DNA from: Colocasia esculenta
Taxonomy: Eukaryota; Streptophyta; Magnoliopsida; Alismatales; Araceae
Direction: 5' to 3'
Assembly: GCA_014218235.1 (NCBI GenBank)
Contig: CM024761.1
Coordinates: 94,919,648-94,983,647 of the forward strand
DNA length: 64,000 bases
Below are positions 25,323-35,900 of this stretch, in pieces. The notes under the pieces are model-generated. The model was not told the origin of the DNA. It saw only the letters and a list, made by a program, of their open reading frames with translations, and ran no database searches. Every line of letters starts with the position of its first letter. The stretch's first letter is position 1. Position numbers and translations under genes: made by a program.

Positions 25323-26557
25323 TGTAGCGGCCCTGGATACTTATGCCCAAAAAGGCTCTATATCCAAATCCACCTCCCACAAATGTATCAAAATCTCGCC
25401 AAAGAAATCACACACACATGTTGAGTAAGAATATAAAAGACAACCACAATGGTATAAAGATACATGACAAGTACATGATCTTATACACAATTACATAAAA
25501 TTACATTATCCCAATATATTAATACAAGTCTAAAAGAGAATTACAACAGTCTCGGGCATACCTCGAGGTGTACAACAGGAGCCAAAAGCTCACACTTTTT
25601 CTGGTGGTATAGGTCCACCTCCTAGAAACCCGTCTACTACCAAACACTTAAAAAGGGGGTTGTAGGGGTGTGAGCCTCACAAAGTCACCGGCTCAGTAGG
25701 GAAATTGCCAAAAACATTACACATAAACAACCTATAACAGAAGAGTAGCCAGAGCAATAAGTAATCTCACCGGTCAATTCACAAGCAACAACTTAAAAGC
25801 CACTTACAAATAACAAGAATTAATGCATGTTATCAATTAACACAAGTGTGTCCAACACTAACAACAGCCAAGTAGGTACGCAACTAACAGAAATACACTG
25901 CTACATAAAGAATCTCTAAGGGACAACTAGCACTGCAAACAAACCACTGGAAGGGAGTGGGTAGAGAGAGAAAACTATGAATAGGAAATATAACTAGAAA
26001 GTACTCTTTCAATTTCCCACGCCACACATCATGAATAAAACTAGAAACCTAAGTCGGAGGGAAAGACGCTACCATTCAGGTCATGACTATTGGTTCATGA
26101 TGCTAGTATCTGACCCAGACAAACCAACACAGAAGAAATCTCTCAGTCACGTAGCCACAGACGAAATGTCCAACTATGGCTCCATCTCAAGAAGTACAAA
26201 CAAACTGTAGATGCAAATTAACACCACCTACAGACCCATGCCTGACAAGCCTCTAGAGATTTCTAAGTCCAAAGAGTAAGGCTATAGAATATGGGACTAG
26301 CTGGGGCCCAGTACGTCTATTGGTATTCGTCCCCCAACTATGAGCGTAATACAAGCAACTGAACTAAAAACCAACCACACCACAAGTCGTTGTCCCATTA
26401 TCGTCTTTCCCTCAGTCGGACGTGCAACTTGACACACAAGTGAGGGTGTCCAGGAAGATGACACAGGCCTCTATGGTACACAATATCAAGAGAAATCTCG
26501 AGAACTTAAGTGTTTGGCTCACATAGAACTTAAGGTACCCGACTAGAGAGGCATTCC
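25323..26557 (-). mobile_element. Element 3, 5' LTR, 3' half only
   Basis: On the minus strand it ends ..CCAGGGCCGCTACA beside the PBS. It shares with the element 7 LTR the conserved ..CTACTGAGCC.GTGA..GAGGCTCAC motif (about 25665-25705). The U3 half is missing: at about 26557 the sequence switches abruptly to the U3/leader part of a different LTR family (element 5). No target duplication marks the switch. Confidence 0.75.
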
Positions 26558-26862
26558 TTTAGCTTGTGAGAATGCCTATCATTGGGTTAATTTGTCTCCT
26601 AGGGCTTAGAACTTGAAGAACAAGTGGTAGGTCTTAAGCAAGCTTTCTCCCCACGAATTCTCTCTTCCTTTGGCCTCTCCTCCATGTCCAGGAAGTCTCA
26701 GCAACGCATTAGGGCCGACCATTAAGGGGTTGGGGTGTATTCAAGCACCTATGATTTCTAATTCCTACTACAACTCTAACTTCTATTTAATTCCGAGTTT
26801 CCTCTATTTCTTTCAACCTTCCAAGCTTTCCACCTCCTAATTAGGTTAGGTTGGGTTGCAAA

Positions 26863-27720
26863 CGGTTTGAGGGTAAGCGGCCTTCAGTTGACAGAATTAT
26901 CCACAATATCCGTTTCATGGTTTTGACATCCCTTGAGACTATGGTTTTTAAGAACCTTTCATCTGAGAAGCATCTTAAACATATCCACTCTCTTGACTTC
27001 TCCCACAAAGTCAAAGCGAAGACTTTGAAGCTAGTTAGGTGGATCCCGCTTGAGCATGGTCTGGTCCTTAATGTTGATGGTGCCAGTAAGGGTAATCCGG
27101 GAGTTTGTGGGGGTGGCGGTTGTATCAGGGACAACAAGGGCAATCTCCTGTTGGCATTCACCCACTACTATGGGTTTGGAAGTAGTTTGGTTGCTGAGGT
27201 TCGATCTCTTTGTGATGGTGTTCGGCTGGCTTTAGAACATGGGTTCACTCTATCTTCGATCTGGTCAGATTTTGCAACTCTGGTTACTTCAATTAGCAGC
27301 AATAAATCTCCATCTTGGGAGTGTTTGTGTCAGTGGCGTGAAGCTCAGCACTATTTACATAATTCATATGTCAAACTTGCTCATACTTATAGGCAAGCGA
27401 ACCAAGTGGCAGACGCCTTGGCAAACTACGGTTGCAAGTTATCTAGCAATGTAACTTTCCTCCCTTCCTTTTCCTTACCTCGTGATTGTAAAGGTCCTCT
27501 AACATTGGACCAGTCTGGGATTGCAAGTTTCAGGCCCGGTTGACAGGGGTATGGCCCTTTGCTCTTGTATTAAACTTTTTATTTATAATCCAGGCCCAGG
27601 TTGATCACACTGGTGGAGTGGGAACATTCTATTCCTTGGATTAGGGTGCACTCTCCTAGTTGCAAACCCTGAGGACCACTTCTGTTAAAAAAAAACATTA
27701 TGTACCTCAAAAAAAAAAAA
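26863..27720 (+). mobile_element. 5'-truncated L1-type LINE with poly(A)
   Basis: This is the 3' end of a plant L1-like element: an RNase H reading frame, about 115 bases of 3' UTR, then an A tract interrupted by ACATTATGTACCTC and ending in 13 A at 27720. 5' truncation is the usual product of target-primed reverse transcription. The left edge is fixed by comparison with the uninterrupted LTR at about 46310. No convincing target duplication was found. Confidence 0.85.
26866..27543 (+). pseudogene. L1 ORF2 C-terminal RNase H domain
   Basis: The frame is open for about 225 codons. It begins with a linker typical of the region after the zinc-binding domain (RFEGKRPSVDRII), then the RNase H fold: LNVDGASKGNPG with the first catalytic Asp, GGGGCIRDNKG, VAEV with the catalytic Glu, an Asp at WSDFATLV, and HTYRQANQVADALA with the last Asp. 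These are the marks of the RNase H found at the end of plant L1 ORF2, distinct from the Ty3 RNase H elsewhere here. The frame has no start of its own, the upstream ATG lying in LTR sequence, so it is a fragment and not a gene. It has no internal stop, which suggests a fairly recent insertion. Confidence 0.88.
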
Positions 27721-27721
27721 A

Positions 27722-28390
27722 GTGATTATTGGCATTTCATATAGAGGATTAATAATGTAAATGTGGTTTACCGAGTCTGGTGGTCTGATGCTTATCAGCA
27801 TCTTGAATGCCAGATTTCCCAAATAATCAACATGGATGAGTACAGTGATATAAAACCATATGGTGTTGTGGGATTACAAATACATAGGATGTGCCAGAGA
27901 TAGGTGGTAATATGAGTATATGTGCTCATGTTGATCTCCAGAATAGGTGCTACCCAAAGCCATAACTTGGTGACCAACTCACTGGAAATGAAGAGGTGGT
28001 TCAGGTCTTCAGAGAAGGGAATGCTACAACATGAACACTGGGAAATAATGGCAATACATGATCAGAGATACATGAATCCACAGGGATAGCTCTATATAAA
28101 ATCCTCCAATAGAACATACAAGCGCGCTTATAGAAAGAATGATGCCATAGACGAGCCAAAGGCATCCTCTTCACACCATGCAAAGATAGAATATTATATG
28201 CCGAATAGGTAGTGAAAGAACTGTCAGATGAGGTAGTCCAAACACAACACTCCTCCTAGTCTAACAGCTAAAGATCCTATAGAATAGTAGGACAAGATAG
28301 AAGACTACGTATTGGATGATCAACACTTTGAATGACCTCACGAACATTGATGTGAGGCCCATTATAAGGCCAGACAACATATCAATGAGA
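27722..28390 (-). mobile_element. L1-type zinc-binding (zf-RVT) fragment, inverted
   Basis: On the minus strand two readable pieces (about 28183-28001 and 27977-27795) together resemble the zf-RVT region that follows RT in plant LINEs: LWHHSFYKRACMFYWRILYRAIP.., then VTKLWLWVAPI.. and IIWEIWHSRC. It lies immediately after the poly(A) of the plus-strand LINE and points the other way, with no A tract of its own. In an intact LINE this domain comes just before the RNase H, so the two halves are neighbours but inverted. Confidence 0.65.
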
Positions 28391-28667
28391 ACCTAGCCAA
28401 TTTGGGTAGGGTTAGGAGTCCAATTCCAACCCATATTAACTATTTCAATATTTTAATAGCACTTTTCATTTTAGGAAATAATAAAGATACAAATTTAGGG
28501 TATATTCTTTTTATACAACTTTAAAAAATCCCTATTTTGGCCCAATAACCTTTACATGATCCATTTAGCAAAGACCATTACTTCTTTATGTTTAATGGGT
28601 TTTAATTAATTTATTTTTCTTCAAATTTTTTGATTTATTTATTTTTTAAAAATATCGAGTTGCTACA

Positions 28668-28680
28668 TCCTCCCCCTCTT
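28668..28680 (-). other. Polypurine tract of element 5
   Basis: The minus strand reads AAGAGGGGGAGGA directly before the 3' LTR start at 28667. The stretch GAATTTGGGGACCAAATTC lies just upstream, as in element 2. Confidence 0.9.
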
Positions 28681-28683
28681 AAA

Positions 28684-28817
28684 AGAATTTGGTCCCCAAA
28701 TTCATATGACCAAAATGGAGAGAATGTCTCACCGAAAAGATCGGGGTAGTTTCGCCTGATGATTCCTTCAGGTTCCCATGTGGCTTCTTCTACTCCACGG
28801 TTATTCCCCATAACTTT
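28684..28817 (-). pseudogene. pol: Element 5 pol C-terminus (chromodomain-like), split
   Basis: The minus strand codes for ..MGNNRGVEEATWEPEG..RRNYPDLF, the end of a chromodomain as found at the integrase C-terminus of plant chromoviruses. It is cut from the rest of pol by the solo LTR at 28818-31717. The same frame resumes at 31722 once the LTR and one copy of ACTTT are discounted. Confidence 0.88.
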
Positions 28818-29212
28818 TGTAACACCCCGGAAATTTAGCAATTTAAAATTTCAGAAATATAGGGGATAAATTAATTAAACGTAGGTGAGAGATTTCCAAC
28901 ACCATGTAATTATGAACCATCAACAAGAATGGGCCTATAGAACACATTTGGCCCAAGGATATGAATGAACTGGACAGGGATTACCCAGAAATTCGTGTAG
29001 GTAATTATGCCATAATTAGAAAGGGCAATTTAGAGTTAAAAGATGGTTGATTAGACATGTATGGTAAGTCAAAAACGGACCCAACTCTAAGAGGAGGTTT
29101 CCTAAACCTCTGCTACCTCTTTTGGTAAGGGAATCCCAGATTTACTGGAAACTAGGAACAGAGCTCGTAGCCCTTTCCTAGTATCATTAGGACTCTTAAC
29201 AACATCCTAAAA

Positions 29213-29220
29213 CTATAAGA
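29213..29220 (+). promoter_or_regulatory. TATA-like box in solo LTR
   Basis: CTATAAGA lies 171 bases before the donor-like site at 29384. The same word occurs at 53088-53094 in the element 6 LTR, 170 bases before its donor-like site, so the spacing is conserved between families. Confidence 0.5.
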
Positions 29221-29913
29221 ACTCGTCCCTAAACTCTTGGGGAAGGTTTAACAACGAAGTTTGGGTCGTTTGGAAGCAAGCAAGAACTTCTGGGGAGCAG
29301 GAGAAAGGCTGGGAACTAGGAGCTTCATCCCCTGCATCCTCTGTTGTGTCCAGAACATCAACAGGTTTTAGATCTTCGTAAAGGTAGGTGTTCTCGGGCC
29401 AAGATTAAAGAAACCACACCATCATGTAATTCCCTGAGTCTAGGATCATTTGCATTGGTTTGACTCAATTTCATGGAGTATACGTTGTGTATTCGTCGGT
29501 TTTCTGAAGTCTTGTACAGTTAGGGCTTTTCTTGTTCTTCTTGTTATGCACATAATTCAAGACTGAATTTGACTAAACTTTCTTCATTAAAGTTCTTCTA
29601 CTTGACAACACGATCATCTTCTATGTTGGACGTTTTGTCCAAAAATCCTTCGTTAGAGAGTTAGGAGCATGATAATAGAGTTTCTGCAGAATACTGCGAT
29701 TTCGGGCTACATTTAACTCTTTGTTCCTCATATGTTTTCTTGGGATTCGAGACCGAATTAGATCAAACTCTCAACATACAAGTTCTTATACTAGTTGTTA
29801 CCTTCATCTTTCATGTTGAACGTTTTGTCCAAATGTCATTCTTTAGAGAGTTATAAGAGGCAGAAGTGGATCTCTGCACTGCAGTCATGTGTTTTTTGTC
29901 TGGGAGGGCCACT

Positions 29914-30325
29914 ATGTCGACCTGACCTGAACCCGTGTCGACCTGACCTGAACTCAGGTCGACCTGCTGTCCCAAAACAGCCCAGAAAGTGTTCTGGGAA
30001 GCCCTCTAGTGTCGACACAGTCCCATCCCGTGTCGACACACTCCCCCAGTTTGACCCAGAAAGTGCTGGGAAGCTGATCTAGTGTCGACACCACCTGTGC
30101 TAGTGTCGACACACTGTCCCATATTAGTTAAGGAGTTTTCTGGAAGCTGTCTCTAGTGTCGACACTACTTGATCTCGTGTCGACACTACTTGACATTTTT
30201 GCCTTATTTTTGATGCACTGTGTCGACACTACCTGAACTAGTGTCGACACTACCTGACCAGTTTTGCATGATTTTGTCCTGTGTTCGGAGCATGGTGTCG
30301 ACACCACCTGATCTAGTGTCGACAC
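29914..30325. repeat. GTGTCGACAC palindrome array
   Basis: Ten perfect copies of the palindrome GTGTCGACAC and three variants sharing the GTCGAC core lie within about 410 bases. They are often paired with short spacers such as TACCTGA or CACCTG. The array lies downstream of the donor-like site, at the place where the other LTRs carry different CG-containing motif arrays. Confidence 0.9.
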
Positions 30326-31722
30326 TACCCTTACAAGATTTTTTGTATAATTTGGGTCTAATCATCTCATGATGTATACAAGCATGTACATGATGATATA
30401 TAGTATGCATGGACTTAAAATAAATCAAACCATTAAAGGAAATAGTAATGATGTGAATATGATTCTAATTGTGTAATTTTGATTGTTCTTATGATCATTG
30501 GATTATCTTGTGATCTTGCTTATTATCAATTGATAAAAATAAGAATATGATATAAATGTGGGGATGAATACATGTTAGTATGGACATGTTAGTGGTGTAA
30601 ATGTTATGATTTGCATATGAGTTTCATGGTTACCTGTTTTCCGGTGTTTAAATGATTATTATCATATGCATACATGTTAGGAAAGCACATGTTCTACCTA
30701 TGATCTGTCTTTAGAAACACCCTCGTGTCAAGACATTAATGAACTATGAACATAAGATATGCCATTATCCTGCCTTGTTCTTTTGAGCTGTTTGTCATTC
30801 CTTGACTCTATGAATGATCATGTCCTTTTACTATGAGCTTATCATTGAAACTCTGTGGCCATAATATGAATATGTTTGTTCGGCACATCGTGGGACTCCA
30901 GTCCAAAACTTGATACAATGCCTGTGCAATAGGGCTTGTCCGGTCCTGGGGAGGAGCGCCCCAACGTACTTGTTAACCGCGGGAGTATGGACTCTTGGTG
31001 CTTGGCATAGCACACCTGACATGCAAGATTTGTGAATATGTGCCTTCTGTTTGACATGATAAGTTTGACTTGACATGATATGATACGTTTGTTCTTGTGA
31101 ACACATGAGTTCTGCTTGAATATGGCCAATTTGATCTTCTGACATGATTCTATTCTTGAAATATCTGTTCATTGAATATGCAACTTGACATTTTGATCTG
31201 ATACGATATCCGTTCTATTCTGCTATTCAATCTGTTAGTATTGCATACATTGTCATCATATTTATATGCATATCTACCTGCTTAAAATGTTAATCATGTA
31301 TACTAGTGCCCGCACGTTATTGAGATGTAAATCCTACTGAGCTAGTTCGCTCACCCCTATCATCCTACCCTTTTCAGGTAGTGATGAGGAACCGGTGGAG
31401 TCGGATGGGACTGGACAAGAGTGACGAGCACCCGTCCTAGAAATAGATGACAGTTTAGAAATAGAAATTGAGTAGTCTATGTAATAGTGAAACTTTTCTG
31501 GAAGTTATTTGAATAATGGACCCTTTGGTTAATTCTTTCTTGTAAGGTTGTATCTAGTTGAATGAAATGAAATAAAGAGTAACTTTGAGGATATTATTAT
31601 GATTGAAAAGTGTTATTATATTCAATTGTGACTCTACGCTATTCAACTGTGATACGTTTGTTTGTATCGTTCACGTCCCCCGGTATTTATTCCGCTGCTA
31701 AATATCGGGGCGTGACAACTTT

Positions 31723-32985
31723 GACCACATGAATCGGATGGTTTCTGAGTTGTTGCACTTTTCATTCCAATATCTTGATTGGCTTCTCTTGATATGTCAT
31801 GTCCTTGTTCAACACCAACTTCTCATGGCGAATGACGTGAGTAGGATCGTACACATATTTTATAACCATAGACGCATGAAGCACATTGTGTACAAATGCT
31901 AGGTTTGGTGGCAATGCCAGCTGGTAAGCAACCTCACCAACCCTCTCGAGCACTTCAAAAGGATCGATGAATCTAGGACTTAGCTTTCCTTTAACGCCAA
32001 ACCTTTGAATGCCACGGGTAGGAGATACCTTCAAAAGCACTTGATCTCCTACTTGAAATTCTAGATCTCTCCTTCTCTTGTTAGCATTGCTCTTTTGTCT
32101 GGACTGAGCAATCTTGAGCTGATCTCGAATCACCTGTATATCCCTAGTTGTATTTTGTACCATTTTCAGGCCTAGCCATTACTGTTCCCCAACTTCATTC
32201 CAGCATGAAGGAGATCTATAGTTTCTTGCATAGAGTGCCTTGAATGGTGTCATTTTAATACTCGCATGGTAATTGTTGTTATAGGCGAACTCAATCAAGG
32301 ATAAGCGCTCATTCCAGTAGCCTTAGAAGTCTATAGTGCATGCTCTTAACATGTCTTCTACAATTTGATTGGTTCTCTCAATCTGTCCATCAGTTTGTGG
32401 GTGAAAAGCGGTACTAAAATTGAGCTTAGTACCAAGTGTAGTTTGCAGTCCCTTCTACAAATGAGTGGTGAATCTCAGATCTCGATCTGAGATAATGGGT
32501 GATGGAACTCCATGCAGTCACACGATCTCTTCTACATATAGAGCGGCTAAAACCTCCACAGACCACTTACTCTTTATAGGTAGGAAGTGTGTGGATTTGG
32601 TTAGTCGGTCGACAATGACCCATATGACGTCGAGTCCACCACGAGTCTTGGGTAAACCCATGATGAATTTCATGCCAATACTTTCCCATTTCCTCTCCGG
32701 AATATCTAATGGTCTAAGCATGCCAGCAGGGCATCTATGTTTTGCCTTTACCTATTGGCAAGTAAGGCAATGAGCAGCATGCTCGGCTACCTCTCTCTTC
32801 ATGTTCGGCCACCAAAACATTCTTTTCATGTCCTAATACATTTTGGTACCTCCGGGATGAATAGTATACTTTGTCTGGTGAGCTTCATCCATTAACTTTC
32901 TCTTCAGTTCTTCATTGCTGGGACACATGTCCTTCCCTGGAATACAAGCCTTCCATCCTCAGTCATAGCAAAGTTCAGCCTTTTA
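31723..32985 (-). pseudogene. pol: Element 5 integrase
   Basis: Minus-strand Ty3 integrase carrying several stops. Read from 32985 down, it starts with the linker before the zinc-binding region and a recognisable CLTC, then the catalytic core with SIGMKFIMGLPKT (the first Asp position replaced), VIVDRLTKS, SDRD with the second Asp, and STAFHPQTDGQIER with the third acidic site. The C-terminal part at 32163-31762 (VGDQVLLKVSPTRG, KGKLSPRFIDPF, AYQLALPP) is open. It is separated from RNase H by the solo LTR 32991-37179 and from its chromodomain by 28818-31717. Confidence 0.92.
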
Positions 32986-32990
32986 GCTAA

Positions 32991-35900
32991 TGTAACGACC
33001 CTCTTCATACCGGTACGATTATACCAATCCCCATCGGTATAAATGGCGTCATTACAGTGGGATAAAACCCAACGCTAGCCGATAGGTTGAAACGTACATG
33101 AATAGCAATTTACTCCAGCGGAGTTTAAAATAAACGATTCAACTTGGGCTCATCACCATCACATATTCCACAGTCTATATAGTAACATAAATTGATAGCA
33201 TCCCCATTGTTACATGATAATGATATTACATTGCCCAAAATGATTGTCCATACAACATATTGTTCATGCTGAGAAAGAAAAGTACAACTAAAATCTACTC
33301 ATCATGAGCTACTCCTCCAATAGATCAACCTTCACTATGCCTTCCTTCAAAGTAGCAACACCTGTCTCACCTGTACGGCGGAGCAAGGGTGAGTCCAAAG
33401 ACTCAGCAAGTAAAACAAAGACTTAAACTCAAACATGCCACCTTCACATTAAGCTATTAAACACTAAATTATACACACTACCATTCATATTACAAGAATA
33501 CACATGGAACACACATTCAACTATCAACACGATTTTGAATCATTTAACCATTCTTTGTTCTATCACATGTTTATTCTGAATCATGGATTCTAATGCTATA
33601 CACTTGTACATACGTTCTATTTACATGTAACATGAGACATTCATTCACACAATTGTCCATTTCATGATATAATTTTTGCAATTAGAACATGGAAGTTGAC
33701 ATAAGGAAATGAGCAACCTAACATGATGACTATTCACTTTTTTTTTTTCACATGTACCTTCCATATGGAATTTCACATTTCACTTGCTGGTTTTTAATGT
33801 AATTTATTCTCATATGCATGGTTTCATAGTTCATAGCATGAATTGTAAGGTCTAGAATATCGTCAATTGATTGGCAAATCCAACCAATTTAAACATGAAA
33901 CTCTATGCTAATTACTCATCACTCCTAGCATGGAATCTAAACATTCTTACTTATGTTTATCACATTCCTAACCATACTTTACTTGCTGTTTTGACATGAA
34001 TTGGATTTAATTGCATGGAATTAGATTTAGTCGCACACAATCTCATTCATTAGGTAGCTTCTCATATTTATTGTTCGTATTACACGAATAACAGGGTCAA
34101 ATATATTTATTTACATGCGCTATCACATGAATAGAAATAATTTACATGACATGGTGCTAAACATGATATTGTAAGGATGTTAAACATGACATTGCAATGA
34201 TGCTAAACATGAAATGGTGATGTTGCAAAACATGATATTGCGACGAAGGTACCCAATACATGAACATTCACGAGCATACCGCATTAACATATTTGTTTTC
34301 TCATGCAAGCACATTCTTATTAGCACTAACTCTACTCTTCACATAATCCTCACATTACTTACTCTTTCATTTTCACATATCACATTTCATGTCATTGTAC
34401 TCATCACATGTCACTTTTGTATATCATTATGCACTTACTCATATTTCAATAATTTAAAGATGCCATGAGACATTGTCCTAACTACCGATAGAGGACACAA
34501 TGAACATCTCATACTCATTACTCATGTCACATAACTCATATCACATATCTTATGTCACATAGCCGATGTCACATAACTCGTATCACATAACTTATATCAC
34601 ATATCTTATGTCACATAGCCCATGTCACATAACTCATGTCACATAACTTATGTCACATAACTCATAACACATACTCATAACACATACTCACCACCTAGGC
34701 AATGTAGTGGTGAGTCTTGGTAACTGCGCAGACCGGGAGAAGCACTCTCCACCATGTCTAGTGGTACTTGTCCACCTCCGGGTTTTCCCCAATACCCTTG
34801 GGACAAACTTATATCACATAGAGCCTTCCATATGGACTTTTCTATGTATAGCTCTCGAGGCCCCTAGGGTAGCAGTGTCATTCTTGGCCCAATTATTATA
34901 CATTTACTTATTCGCATTTTTCTCTCATTATACACACACTTTTCATAAATCACTTAATCACTTTACATACACTAGTGATCAATTATACATAACTTCAGTT
35001 AACCTAATTATGATACTACCCACAGTGTTTAAGCATTGAGTAAATTTACGCTAATCATGTGGGGAAAACACATTATCAATCAAAATCATAATATCATGCT
35101 TTAAGGATTCATTTTCGCATGGAAATTTCATAACCTACTCTACGGTTATCTAAATCACCCGAAAATTTGTGCACGCACTGATTAAAGGGTTCAGATTTCT
35201 CATGCGAATTCTCACATATTTTTTGAATTACAAAATTTTAGCAAGAATTAAAATACTTATTTGCATGCCACCCATAACTCAATTTATCGTGGAGTTACAA
35301 CATCAAGGTCAGATCTAACAGCCCACTAACCTACATATAGCATTCACATCATCATGGAAATTTTCCGTAAATTTATCGGACATCATGCAATTTTACTAGA
35401 ATTTAAACACCCTCAAACATGATTTCTAATTTCGATATAAAAATCATAAAGAAACACCATGGTCAAGGAAAAATTCCGAGTTTTACAGAACATGGACTGA
35501 CAGGTACACACATGGTCTAGACAAAGTTGGGCATTAAATTTCCTCATGGATCATGTAGAAAATATTTTTAACACAAACAAAGTCTCATCCAAGATGCATT
35601 TTATACATGAAACTATTTATACTATTTACATAAATTCACCCTACTTCCACAACACATTCTATTATCTATATAACATAGCACATCACATTTACCTTATATC
35701 CTCATTCGTCAAAATCACGGAAAATAATCATATAGGGCAGAACATTTTTCTGTTCTGTCTAGATGAACTAGACGGCAGGGTCTGGCCGTCCACATGAGTT
35801 AACGGAAACATCGTTTGCCGCCAGATGGAGATCTTAATGGAAAGACCTCTTGCCGTTAAGTTCCTGTCTATGCAGACACACAGACCGAACTCCAAAGATG

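Larger units (their letters stand above)
26558..28667 (-). mobile_element. Element 5, 3' LTR, U3/leader half, split by L1 fragments
   Basis: The minus strand starts TGTAGCAACTCGATATTTTT at 28667, just after the polypurine tract. It parallels 46580 leftwards (element 5's 5' LTR) and 58159 onwards (element 8). The homology includes ..TCACAAGCTAAA next to the donor-like site, and stops at 26558. The R/U5 half is lost. Bases 26863-28390 are an insertion absent from the matching site at about 46310. Confidence 0.85.
28818..31717 (+). mobile_element. Solo LTR splitting the element 5 chromodomain
   Basis: This is 2900 bases with a perfect 5-bp duplication, ACTTT (28813-28817 and 31718-31722). It starts TGTAACACCCCGGAAATTT and ends ATATCGGGGCGTGACA. 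Its family is near the LTRs of elements 2 and 6. In order it contains CTATAAG at 29213-29219, donor-like AAG|GTAGGTGTTCTCGGGCC at 29384, a dense array of GTGTCGACAC palindromes (29914-30325), the TCCTACTGAGCT motif (about 31331) and an acceptor-like TTTTCAG|GTAGTGATGAGG at 31377. Confidence 0.94.

Noticed and set aside
26851..27543. A stand-alone plant RNase H-like gene.
   Set aside because: The first ATG lies in LTR sequence, the frame starts mid-domain, and a LINE-type 3' end with poly(A) follows. It is an L1 ORF2 fragment.
26863..28390. Twin-primed L1 insertion.
   Set aside because: Twin priming leaves the inverted part 5' of the sense part; here it lies 3' of the poly(A).
25323..28667. 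One LTR shared by two tandem elements (PBS on its left, polypurine tract on its right).
   Set aside because: The two halves match different families: 25323-26557 resembles the element 7 LTR, and 26558-28667 resembles element 5 and 8 LTRs. It is a junction, not a shared LTR.
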